A stretch of DNA of 64,000 nucleotides from Anisus vortex (taxonomy: Eukaryota > Mollusca > Gastropoda > Planorbidae), in NCBI GenBank assembly GCA_949126835.1, contig OX421507.1, forward strand, positions 15,600,202-15,664,201. The letters are read 5' to 3'. The translations under genes were made by a program, and so were the position numbers. The notes under the pieces are model-generated. The model saw nothing but the letters and a program-made list of their open reading frames with translations. It was not told where the DNA came from and searched no databases. Below are positions 1 to 12,900 of the stretch, piece after piece. Position 1 is the stretch's first letter, and the number at the start of each line of letters is the position of its first letter.

Positions 1-215
1 ATTGCAACAGCCTGTTTTTGGGTTGTATTTCTAAATTAGAGTTTAATGTCTTATGTATTATTACTACTTTACTCTATGCCCTTCTGTCCTCTAGTGTTTC
101 TAGGTTTAGTGATTTGACTAATGGTGTTACTTATTGGTATTGGTGTTATTTCAGTTGTGAATATTAGCTAATCATGAACCTTGCAACTCTTTTCTGAATG
201 TGTTCTAATTTCACA
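1..215 (-). mobile_element. 5'-truncated LINE 3' end (family A)
   Basis: The minus strand carries the region after the reverse transcriptase of a non-LTR retrotransposon. The same sequence recurs at 18285-18720, 45588-45872, 59400-59935 and 63085-63655. The best preserved copies encode a conserved tail of the type YASFVWDP...FEQIQKRAAKF. This copy runs off the left edge of the window and is not open. Confidence 0.7.
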
Positions 216-562
216 AGCTATATCTATGATTAAAAAAAAATATTATAGGCCTGGCCTACACAGTTTTATCCATTTAGTGTTGCGAGGTAATTCATGGGTC
301 GTCCACCTTAAGAGTTATATTATAAACATACATCAAATATATTTATATCAAAATAGTTTAGAGATGTTACCAATGATATTACCTTGTTCGATAATAATCA
401 TATTTAACAAACGTTGTTCAACTCTGTTTAGCCATACAGCCCCTACTTGCAATTAGATTCAGTAAAATATGGTCTACAGAATGGGAGATATGTTAGTGTA
501 AGTATATTATGCATTAACTGTGTGCATGTTTGTTCATGTAAATATGTAACCTATACCTAACT

Positions 563-568
563 CTATCA

Positions 569-601
<33 letters not shown>
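563..601. repeat. (TATC)n microsatellite
   Basis: About nine tandem copies of a TATC/CTAT tetranucleotide. The rest of 216-1764 shows no recognisable gene: it is probably DIS3L2 intron or 5' flank, with further CTA/CCTA-rich simple sequence around 600-780. Confidence 0.9.
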
Positions 602-679
602 ATATAATCTATCTAATCCTAGCTAACTACCCAGTTACCTAACTACCTACCTACTTGTCTACTTGTCCACCGACATTCC

Positions 680-681
<2 letters not shown>

Positions 682-721
<40 letters not shown>
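682..721. repeat. (AT)n microsatellite
   Basis: About 20 uninterrupted AT dinucleotides. Confidence 0.95.
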
Positions 722-728
<7 letters not shown>

Positions 729-1764
729 ACCTATTTATCTACCAACAAACCTACGTACCTACCTATGTATATGTATTCATTTTTTTATATATTGTATTAT
801 ATATTTTGCCAAATGATCATGCAAGGAGTCGTCCTTTTATTATGTTAACTAAATAAGAGAGAGGGGGTGGTTGAAGAAGTTAGACAATAATTGTTGACAC
901 TAGACAGAGGTCAACAAATACATTTCATAAAAAGTGGAAATTAGTCGTGTGTTTGCCCATCAAAAGCCTACCAGTTTAATCATAGATTATACTGGATTGC
1001 AAACTTCGTAGGTCTACCCTCTCTATTTTGATTTCAACAAAATTAAAACACAGGGCCACATATATAATTTTAATACATTAAGCTAGTAGACTAGTTTCAA
1101 TTTCGAAATACAATTGACAGAAATGGGTGTATCGGTTCTACAAGAAATTGATGAATCAAGTTCAATCAACTCCAATGTCCATTATAACAATTGATGAACA
1201 ATTGTTGGCTTCCCAATGGGAAGATGGCAGAAGCCAGAATATATAGTTTCGATTTGTTCATGAATTTAAAGTTTTACATATAGAGTGAGTTCTCAGTGGT
1301 GGATGGGGGATAATGCATGCATGACAGGTGGATAAAAGAATGTTAATTCTGTACTAATGCATTATTTCCCCTTAACTAGATCTAGGTCGATTAAATAAAT
1401 CTATTTCATAATTTCAAAGTTTTAAATTATCTTCTGAGAAATATGAGATTAAAAAATGTATAATTATCATTGGTGTAGCTAGAATTGCAAGGTGAAGGGA
1501 AGTACATAGTAATGTGGGGGGGGGGGGGGGAAATAGTGCACGAATGGAGGAAATAGCAGTCGGAGTGCACAATTTCCCCCTAAACTATTGAACAACTAAT
1601 ATTGTATCAAAATAACTACAGTTAAACAAACGTAAAAAAAAGATTTAAACTATATTTCTTTTTCCCTTCGTGCAGTGTGTATTTTGGAATCCAAGTTATT
1701 GATATATAGGCTATATATTTCAATTGCCAATAGATATATATACAATCTTGTCTTTAATTTTAAG

Positions 1765-4700
1765 GGCTCCATACGAATGTTTCCATCATCCAACGATGAA
1801 GCTTATGTCACTCTTTCAGTAAGTTATTTACTATACCGTGTTGTTACTGTTTTATTTTTTAATTTTGGCGCATTGGCTATTCATAGTAACCAGGTGAAAG
1901 ATTAACCCCACTGTTTTATTCTCACTTACATGTCGTATAAGGCGACTAATAGTGGGTGCATAGGGTATAATTCGGGCACGCAAAAATTAACCCCCCTTTG
2001 TGGTGCTGTTCGACAGAGGTCCAGATGGCACTACCCTGGATAGATTATTTTTGTGCTCCTCCTGTTGGGGGAGTTCCGGTGATGGTGGCAGAGAGACAGA
2101 GGGTGTAATGTCGTGAAGGGGACTGGATCCAAGATGTGACGATTCTATAGAGCAAACCAATTACCAGTATCTAAAAAATAAAAAGGCACAATATGGCGTA
2201 TTGCTGCTGAGAGTTAACACCCTTGCCCCTTTCACAATTCAGGTATATATGACTAACTTGTAAAAGGGGCAAGGGAGTTAACTCTCAGCAGCAATATCTT
2301 TACAATTCAGTCATATAAGACTGACTTGTAAAAGGAGCAAGGGTGTTTACTCTCAGCAGCAATATCTCCCAGTGAGTGTCACGACCATTTGGAGAGCTCC
2401 GTGCATATTACCAAAAAACTCTCTCGAACCGCGGGGTTTGAGAAAGAAAGCCACAAACAAATACACTGAACAACATTGCCAGAAAAGCAAATTAAAACTT
2501 CATACGAGCTCAGTCGTCCACTCGTAAAATGTCTGTGCGTGACAGCTTTGTTCAGGACTGCCTTTGAAAAGTTAGCTACTGGAAAACACAAACCTAAACA
2601 TACTACAGCTTAACATATTGCAAAATTATAAAACAAAAAAAAAATCAACTAGAGGACATACTTCACAAACATGAAATCCACATCGCATTACTACAAGGAA
2701 ATTTACAGCTAAACTAAAAAGTCAAAATCACAGTATACACTCTATACAAATGCAGTTGCTCTTTAAAGGTCAAGGAAACATGACACTCATCCAAGATAAT
2801 ACCCAAGCAGAAATAATGAACAACAACAATAGCACTGTCATTGACATACAAGACATAGTTCTATAGAGAGAAGAAATGACGTACACCCTAAGAAATATGT
2901 ATTGCCCTTATTCCTTGAACTGCAAAAATTGACGTCAAGTACATCGCCCATACTACTAAAGAACAATTATCGCATGAGACTTCAATGCTCATACACCAAA
3001 TCTAGACTACTCAAACTACTACAACCGATCAAAGGAGGAAATCTTCAACTCCAACATTTCTACACATAATACAACCAGCAGACCAGATGTGACACTAATA
3101 TCAACAGACATCACAAATCAACACAGATACGCAGTGCTCGATGATGTGGGCAGTGACCATAGACCCATCCTAATCAACATAGGAAGATCAGGTGGATGCA
3201 AGACACACAGAGAAAAACTTTCTGGAACTACAAGAAAGCTATCTGGACAACATATACTTAAGAAACAGGCTCAGGACTGTCAAGCATTCCAGAGCAGTCA
3301 ATAAATACTACTTATACACACACTGTAAACCTAATTCCCAGAGCAGCCGAAACACATTCCACGCGGCCATATTGAAAATACTCACCATTTTGGCCCCCAG
3401 AGCTTGGGGCGTTAGTAAAATATAGAGCCAAAGTAAAAAAAAAACTTCTGAAAAAACAATATCCAAAGAAAATAAAAACAAGCTACAATAAACTGACAGC
3501 CAAAATAAGACATGACTTAAAAACCAATGAAAAAGCCAAGTGGATCAAAACATGTGAATATCTCGTACTCAGAAATGATGGACGCAGTGCATGAAAACTT
3601 CTACATCAGTTAGCAGGCAATAAAACAAAAAGTAATCCAAGACCCATAATCCATGAAAAATTACAGCAACAGAAAACAAAAACAAAATGTAACCAACGCT
3701 TTGCAAGAATTAACAAATCACAGACATGACAAGTTCAGCTAACCTATTCCTCGATGAAAAAAAAAAGAATTTATATATATAGATATTTTTTTTCCTTTAG
3801 TATAAAACAATAAAAGTGTTTCTATCACTATGAATGTTTGTGCATATTTTATTAGGTTATTGTTCTAAATTAGAATTGAATTTTTGTGCATATTTTATTA
3901 GGTTATTGTTCTAAATTAGAATTGAATTTTTGTGCATATTTTATTAGGTAATTGTTCTAAATTAGAATTGAATTTTTGTGCATATTTTATTAGGTTATTG
4001 TTCTAAATTAGAATTGAATGCTTTATGACTTTAAGTTTAATGCTACTTAAATCGTTGGCCTCACTTTGAATAGGATGATGCGGAAATTCTCATCACTACA
4101 ATGAATGACAGAAACAGAGCTTTCCATGGCGATGAAGTTGCTGTTGAGCTCTACCCACGTGATCAATGGCAGGTAGTGTAGCGGTTGTTGATACTTAGAG
4201 TCTAGTAATTTTATAATTTCCCATTGCGAACGTGGCCAGACAGTCGGCTCAGTTCAACCACGTATATATGGCTTTTAAAGCCTGCATGTGGACATTTCCT
4301 TAGACTTTCAAGCTAAAGATCTAGACTATAGACTAGTCTAGACCTATAAATGAGTGCCGTGCCAGCTGGTTAGCAGGCCTACACCGACTGAGAACATGAT
4401 GATCCGGACTCGATTCCTTTTGCCTTCCAATCCCTGCCTCCCTATTAGAGTTTTCGGCTAAGGACGTAATAATCTTTTTTTCTTGAAGGAACGATAATAA
4501 ACTTTTAAGACTTAATATTATCTGATAAATTAGGGGCGATCCTTTTTCTTTCCAGAAGATTACTGCATCCTAATTAGGTGTTAAATTTTGCTTTTTGATG
4601 CGTGAAAAAATGATGTTAAGTTATTGATGGCCTAAGACTACTAGTTAGAGAAAGAAAGGGAATTGAAATTAAAAGTTTTTTGTATTCCTTTGTCTTTCTG

Positions 4701-7700
4701 GCTGTTTAAATATATTATTATGCTTCTTTCTCCCTCTAGTATCTTTGATGACAACATTAAAATTCTTTCATCCAAATTGCAGGTCATCATTGAAGAATTT
4801 ACTGAGTTCTGTAAGAGGCAGTTAGGAGCAGCTTTTACTGATGAAAGAATTAGAAGACTGCACAGTTTAATGCAACCCAAAGGTCATTAGTTGGCACCTT
4901 GTTAACCATATTTATTTAAACACGGAGTTGAACACTCAGGCATGCTCCAACACCAGCACACAGTTACATAAAATAAGCAAGCCTTTGTCACAATATCAAT
5001 ATAACAAGCGTTTTGTCTCTTGATGCTCGCTTGGTATTGGCAAGTCAGATATAAATAAACTTAACGCCATGTTTTGAACACAAAAATAATTTAAGAAACA
5101 ACATTTACAAAGCCTTTAAATTAATTTAAAAGTATTTACTTCATCACAATTTATTAGTTTTAAGTGCACTGTACCAGTAGTATGGGTCAAGGATGACCAC
5201 TAAAAGGGCTACGACTACGTTTAACATTTTCCCATTCATTTAACGTACGTGCTTTGCCGTTCGTTTCAATTACATTTGCGCACCAGTTTCTAGAGTTTCT
5301 ACCGACTCGATACCTAAGAAAGACAGTTGCAAGTGACATCACCCAGTAATCACACATACCTAAGTGTTAGAAACGCTATCAACACAACGACAAAACGCCA
5401 TAGATCTATTGCTTCAGATCTATTCTTGTTGATTCTTTTACAGACGACAGCCAGCAACGGCCCGGAACGGCCAACAACAGACAATCACAGCCAAGGAGAC
5501 AAGTGCCAATAGCAGAGGTGGCTCAAATAGGTGACCAGGAGCTAGCATCGTTCGTTAGAAACGGGGACCCAAACTGTGACTATATACAGCAGACAGGAAA
5601 AGTAAGAACTCAGCTCATTTGTGCACACAAAACAGTTATTGGAATGTCAATTATTCAAATCTTTCCCCAAGTCATTTATTTCTAAGGGCACAAAATAATA
5701 AATCGATTAAATATGTTTAAAAATATATAAAAAATTCAAACAAATTCATGGGTATTGTCCGTTTTTACTGCAACATTAGATAATACTAGATCTATGTGTT
5801 TTACTACTAGAGTAGATTTAGATGAAGTTGTGACACTTTTACTGATACCCAAGAAGTAGGCTACACACACAAAACATTCTTTATAGTTCAACAGCTAATG
5901 AAGTTGACTATAACATCAACTTTATGAAAGAAAGGACAAATTGTTCCCTTTGAAATATACCACCACACCGCGTATCTAATGATGTTTTATAGAGTGACGA
6001 TGTTACAGATGGGCATTACATCTATCTAGGTTGTGTATATATTAAAAAGACTACACCACAGGGCAGTGGTTGGCTACCTCAAAACAATGAATAACAACAA
6101 TAGATGCGCACTCCTACAACCGATAGATCGACGGAATCCTGCTGTGAAAGTGGAACAGTGTCCTCCAGGTAAAGTTACAACACATATAGCATTAGTATGT
6201 TGGTCAGTGGCATAGTTAGAATTGCAAGGTAGAAAAGTGTGTGTGTGTGGGGGGGGGGGGGGGTTGGTCCGAAATTGGGGAGGTAGGGAGGAAAGAAAGT
6301 GGGAGGAATTAAATTTTAAATATTTCTCATTTTCTAACAATATTTGTATAACGCAAAATGTAAAAAAAAAAATTCACAAGATTTAAGGTTACAAAAAACA
6401 TATCAATAACACAGTAGATGATTAGTCAAAACATTGCATCAGCATGTTAAAAAATATTTCTATAGTAATAATTTAGAAAAGCATATTAAATGGCTATAAA
6501 TCTAGGTTATATTAAATTGAATACATAGAATATTTTTAATTTAAAGGGATTTATAAAGTATAGAGCGTTCGCAATGGGCGTGGCTTAGGTTTTTTAGTGA
6601 CGTATTTGTGTAAATAGAAGCCACTTGGTGTTCAAAAATGGTGAAGTACTTCTTTATCATGCCAAATTGACATCTGAATATTGGCTATCCTACGCACAAA
6701 TCATTAGATAAATCGTCGTAGATCATCTTACTAGTACTAGAGAAAGACTGACATTTTTTCAACGAATTTCAACATTTTAAGCTCAATTCATCATTTTAAT
6801 ATCTGGCCGGTAAGTGTTGCATTTGAATGGATTTATTGATGTGAATTATTGGAGTCATTCGTTATTTTTATTGTAGGCCTAATCGTTCAATAGTAATGTA
6901 ACATTTTTAATGTAAGAATCTTCTTGTGATAGGTCTATTAATCTATTATAGATTAATAAAATCCATATTAATACTTTAAACACAAAATATCAATAAAATA
7001 AGCTCGATCCTATATGAAACAATATTAATACAGCGGCCATTGTACACCATTACACAAAATAAACAAAAAACACGTGATTTTTGTCACGTGATTGCAAACG
7101 CCCTATAGGCCTATGTGAATGCTCACGAAATGTACACATTTTTCAGGTCTTTGAAATACCGGTAATAATATTTTCTCCACAAAAACGAAAGAAAATAATC
7201 CGGAAAATATTTTTTTTTCCCCATTAAATCTCCGCTTTCGAAGAGAAAAAAAAATGGGGGGAGAGGGGCGTAAGCCGAGTACACTGGTGGGCTAACCCGT
7301 GGGATATTGCCCCTGTTGCAAGCCCAAGAATCATTGCACTGCCGAGAGGCTCCGAGACGTGGAGCGGAGGAAGCAATGTGCACAACATACCTTCTCAATC
7401 ACGCCCTGCTGACTGGATGTCCAGGCCTATAGTTTGGAAATTGTTCTACCGTGCGACAGTGCAGGTATACGAACGAGCCACCACGTTAATGATTCGGGGG
7501 GGGGGGGGGATTCCGCAGGTGGGGATAAGAAGTTTAGTGCATGTGACTGCGGAGACAGTACCCATTGTTAGCCGCGGGGTGGCAGGTCTCGGGGAGGATC
7601 CTGGTGTTCGCCCCCTTTACATAGTCACACCCTGGACGTAAGAACCGGAAAGCTCGTCTTTTTTTTTTTTTCAAAGAGCCATTATAGATTGGTATAAGAC

Positions 7701-9892
7701 TTCTGTTTAGATTTATTTATTTATTCTTATCTCTCTCTTTCTCTTTCCAGAGTTTTTTCGTGATCCAAGCAGATTCAGGAATTCCATTTACAAAACAGAC
7801 GTTCTTAATTGGAGTGAAAGCGACTTTTTGCCCAAAGGGTTTGTATTTTCATATAGGAAATTAGCATGTGTGCATCTTAATCTTTGTGTGCTTATGTACA
7901 TATATAAGTAAATTGGCATTCCATAAAATCATGTTTTTTTTTATTGCCAGTTAGATCTCGATCCAGTTTTTTTTAAAACAAATCTCAAATTTATTTCTTC
8001 TTAGGTGATTCTGGACTTTAAATACACAACTTTTAAATTATTATTTTTTTTATTTTAAAAAATTCACATGTGTTGAAGTACTTTTGACTTTTTTTTTAAA
8101 AGACATAACTTGGTTTAGAATTTACAACAAAAGTTGAATAATTAGTGAAGGCTTGTATGCCTTTAAAAATTAATTTGTTAAGAACGTAATAATAATAATA
8201 TAGCCTACATGTTTTAAATTAACAGATATGGACTCTCTTTAGTTGGCCAAAAAGGAGAATTAGATGCTGAAACTAAGAGTATAATATTGAAGCATGGCAT
8301 CCAGGATAATGACTTTCCTCAAAATGTAATCACGTTTCTTTGTTTGCATCTAGACCTATATAAAATAAACATATTATATGATATATAGACATAAGAGAAG
8401 ATAATGTAATAAATACATATAGATAAATAGGATATAATGAATCTTACACTATAAATGGCACTATAAACAAACGCTTTTGGTGATAAATAGTTTTTTTTTT
8501 GTTCAAACATACTGCTAGATTTAGCAAAAACATCAGATTAGATTTTGATCAACGTTTCCCAAGAAAGTTGTTTTTTTGTATGCGGTTATTTTAATACTTT
8601 TACTTCGTAGACTTTTAAAAGAACTTAATTAAAGTTATAGGCTTACTTAACATTTCATATGCACTCAAACCCCCGACATTATTTGCCAAGGATAATAAAA
8701 TGCAAATTCGTGAAGCAGCAGAAGCGAGGATATTTCACCCTGAGTTAATGTGCAACGCGTTTAGACTGCTGTATTAGAATCTTGGATTTTTTCCCGGGTC
8801 TTGGGGAGGGATCTCTGAGCTTATTCAGCTCTGATGAGTAACTGATATTATTAGAAAAAAAAATGAAGGCGGCTGGGCATTGTGATGGTCCCACAATCTC
8901 CTAGTAGGCATGGTAACTTGTGAACGCTGCTTCACTATCCTTAAGAAACATTTTGGTCCTACTGGGGATATTTAATTATTACTTTACTGTGAGCTTATTC
9001 TGAACGCTATTATAATTGTGAAACACCAAACTTTTTCTGATAGGTTAAAGTCCCATTTCAAAATTGGACTGCTCCAACAGCAGAAGTGAGCCTGAGAAGG
9101 GACCTTCGTGAAATGTGCATTTTTACGATGGACTCAAAAGTTACAGATGATATGGACGACGCCATGTCCATTGAAGAGATTGAGCCAGGTATTTGTCCTA
9201 TCAGGAGAAGAGGCACAACGCACTGAACTAAATATAAGGGACCTTTATTATATTTTAAACACAGTTGTACCAGAGATTATTTCCCTTCGATATTCCCGTC
9301 CCATACAGTCGCAATAAAGTTGCCGTTGCATATATCTTAAACATAATTATATAGGATGATCCTTTGAACCTGACAGTTTTAGACAAGGAACAGTTTGAAT
9401 TTACCAAAAAACTTTTGACATAAACAATAAGCAAGATCCATAAACCCTATCCCCCCCCCCCCCCACCCAAAAAAAAAAAGAAATTTTCAACAACAAAAAA
9501 AACAAACAATAAAAAACAACAAACAGCATCATAAACAACAAAAATAAATAAACAACACATTCACATCAACAAAAAGCAACAATATTTCCAAGGATGTTTA
9601 AAAAAAAGTAATTATAGTTATAGATGTTTATTACCACTATATGTACAGTTCTTTTTGTTAATGTGTAGACTTTCTTGCAGTGGAACATGTTTACAATGAC
9701 ATATATTTCAGGAATCTACCAAGTTGGTGTACATATTGCTGATGTCAGCTACTTTGTTCAGGAGAATTCTGATCTTGACAGACTAGCCAGGGATCGTGCT
9801 GTGACAGTTTATCTTGAAAACAAGGTAGAAAACACAAACACCAACTAAATGTGCAATAGAGCACAATTTCAGAACAATCCAAGTGTAAATTG

Positions 9893-9951
<59 letters not shown>

Positions 9952-12900
9952 TCTTGTCAATTAGAACTTTCTTATTTAATTTTGTGTTTGATTTTTTAAG
10001 AACTTTAAACCAATAAATGCCTACAAATAAACATGCAGATTACTTCTTAAATAAATTTAGAAAACAGAATCAGTACTGATGTATTAGAATAATTTATATA
10101 ATTACAAAAATAATGGTAACAATTATCAAATAGTTTGGTTCATCCAGCAAATATTTGTTTTAAAAATAAAATCAACTTTGTTAATTAACAAACTAAAAAA
10201 AAAGAACTTTCTGTACTGAAAAACCCAAATAGACTGCATATTTCCATCGAGGTTTCTATTCTTTAAGAAAAGAAAACCAACACCATAAAACTTTTTCGTC
10301 ATATGACAAATGATATTAGTATTGCTTCTATGTAAAAGAAAAAGATGTTAATAAACATAAAAATCCTTAATTTAAGTAGATACACTTTTTTTCTATACTA
10401 ATTATTTTATATTGGTCAAATCACTTTTAGTAAAAATTATACTTTCTTCATCCTGAATTGGTAGATAATTCCCATGTTGCCTCTGGAGCTGAGTGAAGAT
10501 GTTTGTAGTTTGATTCCAGGGAAAGACAGGCTCTGCTTTTCTATTCTATGGAAAATAAATCAAGCAGGGGAAGTAAGTGGGACAAGTAAACCATCCTAAA
10601 TAATATTAGCCATTTTTTTTTCTATGAATTGTAATAAAAATGATTCATCAATCAGGGGAACTAATTAAGGAAATGATAACTAAATAGTAAGACTACAACA
10701 TTATTTCGCCTTGTATAAGTTAAGCAAAAGTGTACAAAGAATAAAATAGAATCAATTAGCATATCGCTCCAAATAAAGTGGTAAATGGACATGAATTAGT
10801 TTTAGAGACTTAAAAAAAAACTAAAAAAAAACTCAAATCACTGAATTAAAACCTAATTTTAAGTGATTATAGTACTTTGTAAATAAACCATTTTTCAATA
10901 ACCAGTTCAATTGTACATGACCTAATATTCGATCATTTGTTTCTTTTTCAGATATTAGACGAATGGATTGGCAAGACTGTAATAAGATCTTGTGTTAGCC
11001 TAACTTACGATATGGCCATAGTGAGTCACACACCTGCATACATAGGCCTTATAAACAATGAACTAAACAGTATATCAATTTATTTTTATAAACAATTTAA
11101 ACATCTTGAAAGACATGGTTGACAGCAGCCAACTACGGTGTTTGTGTGTGTTTGCAATGCTTTTGTTTATTATTTTTATTACTTTTTTTGAACAGAATCT
11201 AATGGAAAAGTCAAACACAGAAGTTGTGAGCACTGAGTTGCCACCCATCCATGGACCATTCACTTTCAATGATGTTGCTAAACGAGTAAAAGATCTGAAC
11301 CAGGTACAAACCAATGATAAAAAAAGTCTTTACCCCGGTTACTGATTTGATTTTTTTTTTTTAAATTGCTGCACCCATGGTCTAGTGTCAGAGATTGGGA
11401 TTATGTTTTTTTTTATATCAAATCCTCATTTTTTATAAATATTATCTGTTTCTTAGAGTATTTTGAGGTTTATCTCAGGTGTCAGCATGTTTTGCGACAC
11501 ACGCTCCATAGTCTCTTACATCTGTCTATTTCTCTTTTGGAATGTGCTTCCAAGGCCATTGATCAACCAAGATCGACTGGAAAGCAGCATTTTTATTTTT
11601 TCAGTTTTTTTTCTCTCTTAGATGATTGCTATTCCTAGCTAACATTAAATACCCTCATCTGCCAATAATTAGAGTTGGAGCACCCTAGGTCTGACTTTTA
11701 GTCTCACTCTCATTTCCTAGGATTTATGAGACGTTTTTTTTAGAGAATATTATACCCTCAAAGACAACAGAATATCCCATCTCACACTCTATGACAACAA
11801 ACCAGTTTGCTTTTTGAGTATTCACAGATAATCCTTTATAAATCCTTACATCCAAAAGTCATTCCCTTATCAGCTGACTGGGAATGTGCTTGGTACAAGA
11901 TAATTGCTCCACTTAGAAAATCTTGACAAATTCCAGGATTAACCCCTACCCCCAATTATAGATTTCACCAAGTTCTGCTAGGTACCTAACATGGTCTGGG
12001 AAAGTGTCTGAAGAAAGCGCTGCTTATACCATCCTTTTTTTCACTTTTCAAGTGTATAAAAATAGTCTGAAAAGACTTATTTACTGTATTAAATATTTTA
12101 AAATGATATGAAGTATTTTAGTGATTTTTTGGTATTTTTGCTTTAAATAGTCAAAATTTCTTAAATACTTCTTTTCCTTAAAAAAAATATATACCTGATG
12201 TATAAAATTTGATTTTACAGATTGCTATTAATTTAAGAAGCAAAAGAGTTGAGGATGGGGCCTTGTTCATAGAAGCGATGGAAATTCTTTTTTTACTGGA
12301 CACGCAAACTGGCAAACCTACAGGCTATAAAGCAGACAGCAGAGATAAATTTCTGTGAGAATTTTTATACAAAAGTCTGTAATAAACTATAAAGATAACA
12401 AAATGTCATATAAAGAATTATATTTTTTATCCACCTTTAATTTTTTTACTTTTAAAAGCTATAATGTTTTCGACCTTTAACTATATACATTTATACAAAT
12501 GTATTGATAAAAAAATAAAACTACATATTTTACCAAGCCTTCTTATATTATTATGTCTTGTAAAAAAGTTACTATAAAGTTTTAATAATGTTGCAGTCTT
12601 GTTCAAGAATTTATGGTTTTGGCTAATAAATGTGTAGCCCGAAAACTTGTGTCAACTTTACCAGATAAAGCCATTTTAAGAGTGCAGCCAGAGCCTAGAA
12701 GAGCACAATTAGAGAAAGTGGTCAGTTATTTATTAGATTTATAAATGTATAGACTATATGCTCAAATATTTGCATTAGTTGAACTATTATATCAAGGTTT
12801 ATTAAAATGTATGTTTTTTTATATTGAAAATGTATCAATTTATAGTGTAAGAAAAAAGCATTTAGTTTATGATTTGCAAATTTTATGATGCTTGAGAAGG

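Noticed and set aside
4663..4890. 75-codon plus-strand ORF as an independent small gene
   Set aside because: Its second half (4783-4882) fits exactly as a DIS3L2 linker exon in phase with both neighbours; the first half is intronic.
9745..9960. 71-codon ORF rich in Ile-Tyr
   Set aside because: It is translation of an AT microsatellite antisense to a DIS3L2 exon.
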